This document shows positions 16,650-25,495 of a DNA stretch of 64,000 bases, one piece after another (the stretch's first letter is position 1; each line of letters opens with the position of its first letter). The stretch covers positions 124,001 to 188,000 of the forward strand of contig NZ_VWWJ01000002.1 in NCBI RefSeq assembly GCF_011753055.1, written 5' to 3'. The notes beneath the pieces are model-generated. The model made no database searches. It saw only the letters and a list, made by a program, of their open reading frames with translations, and was not told where the DNA came from. The translations under genes and the position numbers were made by a program. This stretch comes from Burkholderia sp. Ax-1719. GTDB taxonomy: Bacteria > Pseudomonadota > Gammaproteobacteria > Burkholderiales > Burkholderiaceae.

Positions 16650-18041
16650 ATGAACGAGAAGATCCTCGAAGACGGGGCGCGCGGAGCACACGAGACACAC
16701 GATCCGCTTGCGCCGCGCGCACGGCAACCGTGGTATCGGCGGCTGGGCATGCAGGTGATGATCGCGCTGGTGCTGGGCATTGGCGTGGGCCTGGTGTTTC
16801 CGGGCTTTGCCGCGCAGCTTAAGGTACTCGGCGATATTTTCCTCGCGCTCATCAAGGCGGGTGTCGCGCCGCTCGTGTTTCTCACGATCGTGCACGGCAT
16901 CGCGTCGGCGGGCGATGCGCGCAGCGCGGGCCGCGTGGGCTGGCGCTCGCTCGTCTACTTCGAGGGCGTTTCGACGATCGCGCTCGCGGTGGGTCTGCTC
17001 GCGGGCAATCTGTTCCAGACCGGCAAGGGCATGACCGCCATCGCGCCGCACGCGGCGGCCAATGCGGTGGCTGTCGCCAAGGCGCCGCCGCCACAGACCT
17101 TCAGCGCGTTCGTGATGCATCTCGTGCCCGATAACTTCATCGGCGCGTTCGCGAAAGGCGAGTTGCTGCAGGTAGTCGTGCTCGCGGTGATGGTCGGCAT
17201 CGGCATTCTGGCGATTCCCGAATCGCGGCGCGTACGTATCAGCGAGGGGCTCGATCTTGTTTCGCAGGTGCTGTTCGCGTTCATCAACGTAGTGATGAAG
17301 CTCGCGCCGCTCGGCACATTTGGCGCTGTGGCGTTCGCCGTGGGCAGCAACGGCACGGCGGTGCTGATCGCGCTCGCGCAACTCGTGCTGAGTTTCTATG
17401 CGGTGATCGCGCTGTTCGTGTTCGTCGTGATGGGGGCGATCGCCAGGCTCGCGGGCTTCAGCATGTGGCGTTTTCTTCGCTATATCAAGGACGAAATCCT
17501 GATCGTGCTGGGCACGGCATCGTCCGAAAGCGCGTTGCCGCGGCTGCTCGTCAAGCTCGAACGGCTGGGCTGCGCGAAGCAGACGGTTGGCCTCGTGCTG
17601 CCAACGGGCTATGCGTTCAACCTGGACGGCACCTCGATTTTTATGTCGATGGGCGTGCTCTTCATCGCGCACGCGTACAACGTGCCGCTGACGTTCGAGC
17701 ATCAACTCGGCATTCTGCTGCTGATGCTGCTCACGTCGAAGGGCGCGGCGACGGTGTCGGGTGGTTCGTTCGTGGTGTTCGCCGCGACCGTCGCGTCGAC
17801 GGGCGTGCTGCCGGTCGAGGGTGTGGCGATCATCTTCGGCGTGTATCGCTTCATGTCGATGGCGATCGCCACCTGCAACACCATCGGCAATGCGCTGGCG
17901 ACCGTGGTGGTCGCGAAGTGGTCGGGTACGTTCGATCCTCATGTCGCCGATGCCTGGCTGAGCGCGCGTCCCGATGCGGTTGGAAACAGCACCCACGTCC
18001 GGCAATCCGGCAGACAAGCGCATTGCGATCGGGCGCAGTGA
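16650..18041 (+). CDS. DctA/GltP-type dicarboxylate:cation symporter
   Basis: From ATG 16650 (GGAGG upstream) the product has about 463 residues. The family signatures are strong: the conserved serine-rich HP1-like region (GTASSESALPRLL) and the TM7 motif PTGYAFNLDGTSIF. About eight membrane segments and two re-entrant loops are expected. It imports C4-dicarboxylates or acidic amino acids with H+/Na+. It lies 26 bases after the lyase gene and is probably co-transcribed with it. Confidence 0.9.
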   Translation: MNEKILEDGARGAHETHDPLAPRARQPWYRRLGMQVMIALVLGIGVGLVFPGFAAQLKVLGDIFLALIKAGVAPLVFLTIVHGIASAGDARSAGRVGWRSLVYFEGVSTIALAVGLLAGNLFQTGKGMTAIAPHAAANAVAVAKAPPPQTFSAFVMHLVPDNFIGAFAKGELLQVVVLAVMVGIGILAIPESRRVRISEGLDLVSQVLFAFINVVMKLAPLGTFGAVAFAVGSNGTAVLIALAQLVLSFYAVIALFVFVVMGAIARLAGFSMWRFLRYIKDEILIVLGTASSESALPRLLVKLERLGCAKQTVGLVLPTGYAFNLDGTSIFMSMGVLFIAHAYNVPLTFEHQLGILLLMLLTSKGAATVSGGSFVVFAATVASTGVLPVEGVAIIFGVYRFMSMAIATCNTIGNALATVVVAKWSGTFDPHVADAWLSARPDAVGNSTHVRQSGRQAHCDRAQ

Positions 18042-18169
18042 ATCTATCGGCTGTCAGTCGGCAAGCGAGTTGCATGCTGCATGGGTTCGCCGTAGCGGTT
18101 TAGCGGCGGCGATCATCGTGCAGAGGAACGCAACAAATTCGTCTTCGGGCCGACCATCTCGATTCCGCG

Positions 18170-19129
18170 TCAAACCAGCTCTCCGCGACGCGAAGCAAAA
18201 CTCAGCGCCAGCACCGCAAAAATCAGTACGCCCGTGGCGACTTGTTGCCAGTAAAAGTTCCAGCCAATCAGCAGAAGCCCGTTTGCCACAAGACTCAACA
18301 ACAGCACGCCGAGCAGCGTACCCGGCACATTCGGCCGACGCGCACGCGAAAGCGTCGTGCCGATAAACGTCGCGCCGATGGCGTTGAGCAGGAAGCCATT
18401 ACCGGCTTGCGGCACATAGGCTTTCACCATCGACGAAAGCAGCAGACCGACGACGCCGTAAATCAATGCGCCCGCAACGAATGTCGCTACGATAGTCGCC
18501 GCGACCGGCAAACCCGAATATCGCGCGACACCCGCTTGCGTTCCGAGCGCGGCGCTATAGCGTCCATACACCGAATGCGCGAGCGCGAGATGCACGATCA
18601 GCGCGAGCGCGGCAACGATCCAAAGCGGTACGGGCAAGCCCGCGAAGCTGCCGTGCGCGAGCGCGCCAAACAGCGCAGGCAGATCGAAGCCGAGCAGATA
18701 GACCGGCTGACCGCCATCGGTGGCGAGTTGCTGCAAGGTCTGACCGATGAACAGCGTACCAAGCGTCGCGAGAAACGGCGCGATGCCCAGGCCCGCGACC
18801 AGCGCGCCGTTGAAGACGCCCACCAGCAAGGCCGCCGCGAGCGCGGCCAGCGCCGCCACGGCCACACTCGCATGATGTGCGCTCATCAACACGAACACCA
18901 GACTGCTGACGTCGATGGCAGTACCGATCGACAGATCGACCGCGCCAATCGACAACGCGAGCGTCATCCCCAGCGAGGCAATGGCCAGCAGTGCGAAGTT
19001 GTTGAGCAGCACATCGGCGAGATTGCCCGGGCGCGCGAAGCCCGGCGAACACAGCGCGAAAAACACGCTGACGGCAAGCAGCGCACCGGGCAGCGAAAAG
19101 CGCTGAATGCGCGCGAACCAGTCAGTCAT
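18170..19129 (-). CDS. Ribose-type sugar ABC transporter permease
   Basis: A roughly 319-residue RbsC/BPD_transp_2 permease starting MTDWFARIQRF at 19129, with many hydrophobic segments and conserved ALSIGAVDLSIG and RRPNVPGTLLGVLLLS regions. The start overlaps the stop of the previous permease gene by 8 bases, indicating translational coupling. It would pair with that paralog in a heterodimeric channel. Confidence 0.9.
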   Translation of the reverse strand: MTDWFARIQRFSLPGALLAVSVFFALCSPGFARPGNLADVLLNNFALLAIASLGMTLALSIGAVDLSIGTAIDVSSLVFVLMSAHHASVAVAALAALAAALLVGVFNGALVAGLGIAPFLATLGTLFIGQTLQQLATDGGQPVYLLGFDLPALFGALAHGSFAGLPVPLWIVAALALIVHLALAHSVYGRYSAALGTQAGVARYSGLPVAATIVATFVAGALIYGVVGLLLSSMVKAYVPQAGNGFLLNAIGATFIGTTLSRARRPNVPGTLLGVLLLSLVANGLLLIGWNFYWQQVATGVLIFAVLALSFASRRGELV

Positions 19130-20174
19130 GAGCGTGAGTTCCGAGGTGACGGCGGCGCAGGAGTGCCGTGGTGGCGACGACAAACAGGATCAGCGCGCCT
19201 TCGACGCCATTGACCCAGTAGCTGGAGACGTTGTCGAGCTGAAACCCGTTGCCGACGACGCCAATAAAGAGCACGGCCAGCAGCGTGCCGGGCATGGTCG
19301 GCACCATGCGCCGTGAGAACACCACGCCAAGCAGCGCGGACGCCACCACGGCCAGCAGGTTTTCGCCCGCGCCGGGCGAACTGCCGCTGAGCAGCGCCGA
19401 AGAAGCCAACGCGGCAAGCGCTGCCGCCACGCCGCCGAGCAGATAGCTCGCGGCCACATAACCGCGCACGTTCAAACCGGCCGCCCGCGCGGCCTGCGCG
19501 TGTTCGCCGCTTGCACGCAGGCGCAGCCCGAACGGTGTGTAGTGCACCAGGACAGTAAAGAACAGGGCGACGACCAGCAGCGCCGTAGCGAGATGTGGAA
19601 TGCCGAACGCGCCTGCGTCGATCAGAAACGCCTGCAGTGGCGAAGCGGCCGGCACCGAGGTGTTCTGCGTAAGCACGAGTTCGAGGCCCGCGCAGAGATT
19701 CATCGTCGTGAGCGTGGCGAGTAGCGGCAGGATGCGCAGCCCGAGCACGGCGAAAGCGTTCAGCGCGCCGACCGCCACGCCCGCGGTGAGCGCCAGTCCC
19801 ACAGCCGCCGTGGCCGGTGCGCCGGCGCGCAGGGCGACCGCATGCACGGCGGCGCACAGGCCCATGTTCGCGGCGATCGAGAGATCGAGGCCGCCCTTGA
19901 TCGGATCGGCGCCACCGCCGATCAGCACGGCCGTGAGCCCCAGACCCAGGACGCCGACAACGGCCGATTGCTGCACGATATTGGCCAGATTCGCGAGCGT
20001 CAGAAAGAGCGGCGAGGTGGCCGCAAAAACCGCGAACACGAGCGCAAATGCGAGCACAGCACCGCCGCGTACCCAGAATTGCGCGCTCGTGATCCCGCCA
20101 GAACGCGTTGCGCCTGCATCGGCGCGGTCGCCTGGACGCAGCGCATCGACGCGCCCGATTGCGTTGCCGGTCAT
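19122..20174 (-). CDS. Ribose-type sugar ABC transporter permease
   Basis: A 350-residue permease from ATG 20174 (MTGNAIGRVDALRPGD). Hydrophobic segments, GADPIKGGLDLSIAANMGL and RRMVPTMPGTLLAVLFIG match the RbsC family. Its start overlaps the ATPase stop by 4 bases (ATGA). The frame extends further upstream inside the ATPase gene, but that is another gene's sequence. Confidence 0.9.
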   Translation of the reverse strand: MTGNAIGRVDALRPGDRADAGATRSGGITSAQFWVRGGAVLAFALVFAVFAATSPLFLTLANLANIVQQSAVVGVLGLGLTAVLIGGGADPIKGGLDLSIAANMGLCAAVHAVALRAGAPATAAVGLALTAGVAVGALNAFAVLGLRILPLLATLTTMNLCAGLELVLTQNTSVPAASPLQAFLIDAGAFGIPHLATALLVVALFFTVLVHYTPFGLRLRASGEHAQAARAAGLNVRGYVAASYLLGGVAAALAALASSALLSGSSPGAGENLLAVVASALLGVVFSRRMVPTMPGTLLAVLFIGVVGNGFQLDNVSSYWVNGVEGALILFVVATTALLRRRHLGTHAHD

Positions 20175-21736
20175 GCCGCATTCTCCCGTTTCGCTTCGGC
20201 TGAATCGCCCGTGCGTGCGAGCGTGGCCCACGCAAGCAGATCCTGTGTACTGACCGTATGCGATGGCACGTCCTGCACGATCGCGCCACGCGCCAGCACC
20301 AGCACGCGGTCGGTCACATCCAGCAGTTCGTGCAGGTCGCTTGAGAAAATCAGTACGGCCGCGCCTTGCGCGACCAAGGTGTCGATCAGCCGATAGATAT
20401 CCGCTTTCGCGCCGACATCGACGCCCACCGTCGGCTCGTCGAGGATGTAGATGGCGGCGTCGTCTGTGGCGCGGCCCAGCCACTTGCCGAGCGCCACCTT
20501 CTGCTGGTTGCCGCCCGACAGATGCCGCACCGGCGCGAGTGGCCCCGGCGTGCGTACGCCGAGCGTGTCGATCAGCGCGCGTGCTGCTGCCGTCTCGCGG
20601 CGCGTATTGACCAGACCGAAGCGACTGAAGCGGCCGAGTGCGGGCAACGAAAAGTTGTCGCGCACAGGCAGGGCGGTGGCCACGCCCTGGCGGCGGCGGT
20701 CTTCCGGAACGAAGGCGATGCATTTGCGCACCGCATCGGCGGGACGTCGCAGGCGCACCGCGTTGTCGCGCACGCGCAATTCGCCCTGCACGCCGCGTTC
20801 AAGACCGAAGAGGCTGCGCACCAGCGGCTTGCCGCCAGAACCGACCAGGCCTGTGACGCCCAGCACCTCGCCGCGCCTGAGCGCGAACGACAGCGGACCG
20901 AAACGGCCAGGCGCATGCAGATCGCGCGCCTCCAGCGCCACGTCCTGCGATGAAGTCGTCGCGCGTCGCGCCCGCGCCTCGGGCTGCGCGCCGATCATCG
21001 CCGAGACCAGCGTTTCAACGGGCGTTTCGCGGGCATCGACGTGCGCGACATCGACACCATCGCGCAACACCGTGACGCCATCGCACAGCGAAGCGATTTC
21101 GTTCAGATAGTGCGAGACATAGAGAATCGTCAGGCCGCGCGAGCGCAGTTGATCGATCGTCCGGAGCAGGCGGTCGACTTCGCGGCTCACGAGCGCGGCA
21201 GTCGGCTCGTCGAAGACCAGAATGCGCGGCGAGCGGATCAACGCGCGCGTAATCTGCACGATCTGTTGCTCGGCGACGCTGAGTTCGCCGATCAGCCGGT
21301 CCGGCGGCAACGCAACGCCGAAATGGGCGTCGAGCGCCTCACCGGCGCGTCGTCGCATGCGGCGCAGATCGAGCGGGAGCAGGGCGCGAAGCCTTCCCAC
21401 GCGTGGCGCCGCGACGGGTTCGTCGCCGAGCGAAAGCGCTTCGGCCACGGTGAACGTCGGCGACAGCAGCCGCTCCTGATGAATGAAGGCGATCTCGCTG
21501 CGCGTGCCGGCGTCGATCTCTACACCCTCGACGCGAATCTCACCCGCGTCCGCACACTCAAGCCCCGCGAGAATCTTGATGAGCGTAGACTTGCCCGCGC
21601 CGTTCTGGCCGATCAGGCCATGTACGGTGCCGCGTGCGGCTTGCAGTGACGCGCCGCGCAGCGCCTGCACGCCACCGTACTGTTTGACGAGACCGCGCAG
21701 TTCGAGCGCGGGCGCGCCTCCGTTCGACGTACTCAT
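20171..21736 (-). CDS. Sugar ABC transporter ATP-binding protein (RbsA/MglA type, two ATPase domains)
   Basis: The 521-residue product has two fused ATPase domains as in RbsA. Domain 1 has Walker A GQNGAGKST near 39-47, signature LSVAEQQIVQIT and Walker B ILVFDEPTAAL. Domain 2 has the usual degenerate Walker A (GLVGSGGKP), LSGGNQQKVALGKWL and IYILDEPTVGVD. It powers uptake by the two permeases encoded next. Confidence 0.93.
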   Translation of the reverse strand: MSTSNGGAPALELRGLVKQYGGVQALRGASLQAARGTVHGLIGQNGAGKSTLIKILAGLECADAGEIRVEGVEIDAGTRSEIAFIHQERLLSPTFTVAEALSLGDEPVAAPRVGRLRALLPLDLRRMRRRAGEALDAHFGVALPPDRLIGELSVAEQQIVQITRALIRSPRILVFDEPTAALVSREVDRLLRTIDQLRSRGLTILYVSHYLNEIASLCDGVTVLRDGVDVAHVDARETPVETLVSAMIGAQPEARARRATTSSQDVALEARDLHAPGRFGPLSFALRRGEVLGVTGLVGSGGKPLVRSLFGLERGVQGELRVRDNAVRLRRPADAVRKCIAFVPEDRRRQGVATALPVRDNFSLPALGRFSRFGLVNTRRETAAARALIDTLGVRTPGPLAPVRHLSGGNQQKVALGKWLGRATDDAAIYILDEPTVGVDVGAKADIYRLIDTLVAQGAAVLIFSSDLHELLDVTDRVLVLARGAIVQDVPSHTVSTQDLLAWATLARTGDSAEAKRENAA

Positions 21737-21746
21737 GCCAGTACGC

Positions 21747-22790
21747 TCACTTCGCTGCGATCTGGCCGGTCTGCACGCCCTGGCCGAGCGATTTCTGCAC
21801 GTCGCCCGCGTTGTCCTTGGTCACGAGAATCGACGGCACGTAGGTGTAGGGCGGCAGATTGCGTTCGCCAGCGAGATAGCGCGCAACATTGTCGACGGCC
21901 GTTTTGCCGATCAGCGCGGGCTGCTGCGCAACCACCGCGGCGGCGCTCGACTTCGGATCCTTCACGAGCGTGACGACGTCAGGACTGCCATCGACGGCAT
22001 ACGTGCGAATCTCGTTGCGATGCGCCGCATCGACGGCCTGGGTCGCGCCCACTTGCGGCACGTCCCACGCAGCCCAGATCGCCGCAATTTGCCCCTTCGG
22101 ATATTTCGCCAGTAGCTGGCTCACCTGCGCGTAGGCGCTTTGCACGGTGTTCGGAATCACATCGCGCAACTCGGGCTCGATGATATGCACCTTCGGGTAA
22201 TACTTGAGCACGGCTTTCAACTGGTCGTAGCGGATCGCGCATACCGGCACGCCGTAAAACCCGTTGAAAACGAGAATATTGCCTTCGCCGTGAATATCGT
22301 TGACGAGCTTGAGCGCCAGTTGCTCGCCGATGAAAAAGTTATCCGAGGTGGTGTCGTTCAGGCTCGACGGCGACGCCGTGTCGATCGTGAACAAGGGGAT
22401 GCCGGCCTGGCGGATTTTCTGCAACCACGGCTCCAGGACGGTCGCGGTGCCGAGCTGTTCGACGATGGCGTCGGGCTTCTGTGCGATGAGCGTCTGGATC
22501 TGTGCGATCTGGCGGTTGTCGTTACGCCCCGCATCAAGCGCGATGGGTGTGCCGCCCAGACGCTTGACCTCGTCGATGGCGCCCTGGTAGGCCTTCAGAT
22601 CCCAGTAGTGATCGGTGCCGACTGCCGTAATGCCGATGCGCTTGCCCTTGAGCGAAGGCACGTCGGCGTCGCCCTGGGCATGGGCTGCCGGGCTGGATCC
22701 CGCCAGTGCGCCAAGCGTTGTGAGTGCAATCGCAAGCGCCGTGGCGGCGCGTTTGAGGGAGGCTTTGGGGCGGAGTGTCTCGTGGCTCAT
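21747..22790 (-). CDS. Sugar ABC transporter periplasmic binding protein (Peripla_BP_4)
   Basis: The 347-residue product has a signal peptide (KRAATALAIALTTLGALAG, cleavage after AHA near residue 38) and an RbsB-like fold: KRIGITAVGTDHYWDLKAYQGAIDEV is split over 49-75, then DAIVEQLG and IPLFTIDTAS. It is first in the four-gene sugar-type ABC operon that runs to 18170. The ligand is not deducible; a sugar, polyol or nucleoside-like compound is typical. Confidence 0.9.
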   Translation of the reverse strand: MSHETLRPKASLKRAATALAIALTTLGALAGSSPAAHAQGDADVPSLKGKRIGITAVGTDHYWDLKAYQGAIDEVKRLGGTPIALDAGRNDNRQIAQIQTLIAQKPDAIVEQLGTATVLEPWLQKIRQAGIPLFTIDTASPSSLNDTTSDNFFIGEQLALKLVNDIHGEGNILVFNGFYGVPVCAIRYDQLKAVLKYYPKVHIIEPELRDVIPNTVQSAYAQVSQLLAKYPKGQIAAIWAAWDVPQVGATQAVDAAHRNEIRTYAVDGSPDVVTLVKDPKSSAAAVVAQQPALIGKTAVDNVARYLAGERNLPPYTYVPSILVTKDNAGDVQKSLGQGVQTGQIAAK

Positions 22791-22961
22791 GTCGTCGTCG
22801 ATTCGTTGTCACGGCGATTTCCACTTGCCGGTTCCGTGTTATCGACGAAACGGCGGAGATCGCACTGTGCTGCGAATCTAAGTCGGCATGAGCCCACCGG
22901 CAAAACATTAAATCGAGCTAAGAATAGATCGCTTGATGTGAATAGCTTCTGACGCAATGCG

Positions 22962-24236
22962 TTACCGTTCTATCGGCTCGCAGACTGGGGCAACAGGCTG
23001 CCCCGCGAATACACGTTTGACGAATGGAATCGAGTCGCGCAACGAAGCGTTGAGCGTCCCGTTATGTTCCAGTCCTTCGTAGAGGTGCGCTTCGACCGTC
23101 GTGCCCGCCGCGCAGGCGTCCCTGGCGAGCGACAGTTCTGCGGGAGCGAGGCCGTCGTCCGCGCCTGCGCCGATGAACACGGGTGCTTTTAGCTTCAACG
23201 TCGGATACGCGAGATAGTTGTCCCACCATGTCTTCAGTCGCGCCTCGGCGCCAGGCTTGACCGTATTGGCGCGCGTGAGGCCCGCAAGGCGCGCGTCGTC
23301 TTCAAGTGACGCAAGGCAACTGATGCGCGCCTGTTCCAGCAATGGCGCGGCGCTATCGGTCAGAATCTCGCTCGCCTTCAAGGTTGGGTCGATCTGTTGC
23401 GCTGAGAGCACCGAGTAGAACTCGTAAGCGAGCGTGGGATCGACGCGATCCGGATCGCGCTTCAGATGGGTCTTGAAGGGCGCGAGCGAAGCGAGCGTGG
23501 CGGGCGGCGCATTGTAGATGGTGCCGGTCGCGACCGTTGCCCGAATGTTCAGATCGGGGGCGTAGGCCGGCGCATAGCCCGCTGCAGCGATCACGGCCGA
23601 GCCACCCTGCGACTGGCCCACCAGCACCACATCGTTAGCAAGGCCCGGTACGCCATGCAAGGCAGCGCGCACACTGTCGAGCAGCGTGTAGCTGTTCGAG
23701 CGGTTATTGAGTTGCGGATTCGGACCTGGCGTGCCGAGTCCCTGGTAGTCCGTGGCGACAACCGCAAAGCCCGCGTTGAGCCACGCGTCCAGATAGCGTA
23801 CGTCGCGCCACGAGCGTCCGTACCACGAAGGCGCACAGATATCCGCCATGCCAAACGTGCCGTGCGCCCACGCCACCACGGGCCAGCCGCCTTGAGGCTG
23901 CGTGCCTGCCGGGATGAACAGTGCGCCGGAAACGGCGATGGGCGATTTGCCTTCGACGCCATCGGTGGAGCTATAGAGAATGCGCAATTGTTGCGCGGCG
24001 GAGGGCAGGCCGAGCGTTTTCGGCAGTGGCTCGGAGCGCAGCAGCACACCGGGTGTTGCGGGGATATCGGCGTCCCAGCTATAGAACGCGGAGACGCGGC
24101 CATCGCCCTGCAACGGATCGGGCGCAGGCGCTCGCACGCCCGCATGGGCGAGCAGGAAGAATCCAAGCAGGGCGCTACCGGCAGCAAGGCGTGCGGCGGT
24201 GAGCGCGCCAGGCAGAGTGAAATGGGCTGATTTCAT
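22962..24236 (-). CDS. Secreted alpha/beta hydrolase (secretory lipase-like)
   Basis: The 424-residue product has an N-terminal hydrophobic signal (residues about 12-33) and an alpha/beta-hydrolase core: WAHGTFGMADIC, the nucleophile elbow GQSQGGSAV near residue 213, FIGAGADDGLAP (acid) and EGLEHNGT (histidine). The pattern recalls secretory lipases/esterases that hydrolyse acyl esters outside the cytoplasm. A sigma-54-type promoter reads toward it from 24329-24344. It may therefore be co-regulated with the SfnR set, for example to release an esterified organosulfur compound; that is inference. Confidence 0.8.
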   Translation of the reverse strand: MKSAHFTLPGALTAARLAAGSALLGFFLLAHAGVRAPAPDPLQGDGRVSAFYSWDADIPATPGVLLRSEPLPKTLGLPSAAQQLRILYSSTDGVEGKSPIAVSGALFIPAGTQPQGGWPVVAWAHGTFGMADICAPSWYGRSWRDVRYLDAWLNAGFAVVATDYQGLGTPGPNPQLNNRSNSYTLLDSVRAALHGVPGLANDVVLVGQSQGGSAVIAAAGYAPAYAPDLNIRATVATGTIYNAPPATLASLAPFKTHLKRDPDRVDPTLAYEFYSVLSAQQIDPTLKASEILTDSAAPLLEQARISCLASLEDDARLAGLTRANTVKPGAEARLKTWWDNYLAYPTLKLKAPVFIGAGADDGLAPAELSLARDACAAGTTVEAHLYEGLEHNGTLNASLRDSIPFVKRVFAGQPVAPVCEPIER

Positions 24237-24328
24237 AAGGTATTCGAAGAGAGCGGAAAAAACCGAAGAGCGCTAGCTGGCCTGGTCGGCAATCGTGCGA
24301 GCGCAGTTCGCGCAAGCGATGCGATCCT

Positions 24329-24344
24329 TGCAAGTTCCGAACCA
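24329..24344 (-). promoter_or_regulatory. Sigma-54 promoter (-24/-12) toward secreted hydrolase
   Basis: On the minus strand the sequence reads TGGTTC-GGAAC-TTGCA: GG and GC elements 12 bp apart, matching the sigma-54 consensus at the essential bases. It nearly repeats the promoter at 30627-30642 (TGGTCT-GGAAC-TTGCA). It ends about 93 bases before the hydrolase start. Confidence 0.65.
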
Positions 24345-24487
24345 TCCGCATGGTGGTGGGCAGCGTTTTGACTGCGACGTCCTGCGCGGTTGGTGGCTCA
24401 AGCGCGCCGACGCGTGCGACCGACGAGCCATTGGCATTGATTGTCCTGCTCGTATTGCGGCGCTGGCAGCAAGACATTCGGTGAGAT

Positions 24488-24503
24488 TGTTGAGTACGCA
24501 GCA
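24488..24503. promoter_or_regulatory. Candidate SfnR enhancer site (TGTTG-N6-CAGCA)
   Basis: TGTTGAGTACGCAGCA matches the element found at 30742, 30772 and 33365. It is 112-127 bp upstream of the -24 element at 24615 and about 145 bp from the divergent one, a usual enhancer distance. Confidence 0.6.
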
Positions 24504-24613
24504 ATCGCGGCTCACTCCATGGGTGTTCACACGGCAGTCACGAGACATGCCTGAGAGACCGCGTGGTCCAGATAGCTTGCTTGGGCTTGCGAATCGCGGT
24601 TGCAGTCAGCCAT

Positions 24614-24629
24614 TGGCATGCTTGCTGCT
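24614..24629 (+). promoter_or_regulatory. Sigma-54 promoter (-24/-12) toward aldolase and sfnR-like genes
   Basis: TGGCAT-GCTTG-CTGCT has GG (24615-24616) and GC (24627-24628) exactly 12 bp apart. It shares the TTGGCAT -24 box with the promoters at 30901 and 33464. It lies 78 bases before the aldolase start. Confidence 0.7.
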
Positions 24630-24706
24630 AATTCAGCCCATAGCGGCGCAATACCACTGAGCTTCGCAAAGCGCCCGGACTCCACTCCACATCGTAAGGA
24701 CACCGC

Positions 24707-25387
24707 ATGTCTGCTACATCCGCTATCGCTTCATTCGAACTCGTCGCTCAGGTCGAGCGCGCCACGCGCGATTTCACACAAGCCGCCAAGGTACTGCGCG
24801 AAACTGGCACACTATCGGCCACCAACACGTTTCAGGCCTATCTGCGCGTGCCCGGCGCGCAGGCGGTGATCGCACTCGGCGCGCCTTCGCCCTGGGCGCA
24901 CACGCAAACTGTGCAGGCCGATGTGGTCGGCTTCGACGGCACGGTGCTGCTCGGCCAGCCGCGTGCGGCAGGGCAAGGCCCGCGATACGCCGAACTCTTT
25001 CGCGAAGCGCCTGAGGTGGATGTGGTGATCCACGTCCACGGCCCGTATCTGGGCGCATGGGCCAGCGCCCATCGCGCCTTGCCGATTCGCTACGCGCCCG
25101 CACAGCGCTTCACGCGTGCGCGTGAAATCCCCATCTATATCGACCGTCTCCCCGGCGAGCCGCGCTTCATCCTCGACACGATCCGCCGCGACGCGAATAT
25201 CCCCGCCATTCTCGAAGCGAACGGCGGCGCGACCTTCTGGGGCAAAGATATTCTCGAAGTGTCGAAATACATCCTGATCCTCGAAGAGGGCGCGCGCTTC
25301 CAGGCCCTCGCGGAGCCGTTGGGTGGTTCGCAGGAATTCGGCCCCGGCACGATCGAGCAGCAATGGAAGATGACGGGACTCGCCTGA
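24707..25387 (+). CDS. Class II aldolase/adducin-family protein
   Basis: The 226-residue product has the class II aldolase fold with a metal-ligand motif HVHGPY near residue 109. A second ligand position is unclear because the usual late HG pair is replaced by NGGATFWG. The family splits or epimerises sugar phosphates, but many members near sulfur genes are uncharacterised. It is encoded between a sigma-54 promoter and the sfnR-like gene (109-base gap), so both are probably co-transcribed. Confidence 0.75.
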   Translation: MSATSAIASFELVAQVERATRDFTQAAKVLRETGTLSATNTFQAYLRVPGAQAVIALGAPSPWAHTQTVQADVVGFDGTVLLGQPRAAGQGPRYAELFREAPEVDVVIHVHGPYLGAWASAHRALPIRYAPAQRFTRAREIPIYIDRLPGEPRFILDTIRRDANIPAILEANGGATFWGKDILEVSKYILILEEGARFQALAEPLGGSQEFGPGTIEQQWKMTGLA

Positions 25388-25495
25388 TCCGCGTCTATCC
25401 TGCCCGCGTTATACCGTTAGCTCGATGAATTGGTTCTCGCTGCGCGGCGTGCTTGCTATCGTCGGATTCCATCCATTCGTCCCGCTGGCCGCGCC

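Larger units (their letters stand above)
24237..24706. other. Divergent control region with two sigma-54 promoters
   Basis: These 470 bases lie between the hydrolase (minus) and aldolase (plus) starts. They carry a minus-strand -24/-12 promoter (24329-24344), a plus-strand one (24614-24629) and a TGTTG-N6-CAGCA element (24488-24503). A weaker TGTTC-N6-CAGTC lies at 24524-24539. Open frames here have no recognisable product. Confidence 0.6.

Noticed and set aside
24295..24660. Possible small gene in the gap before the aldolase gene
   Set aside because: No motif or RBS; overlaps sigma-54 promoter and enhancer elements of the control region.
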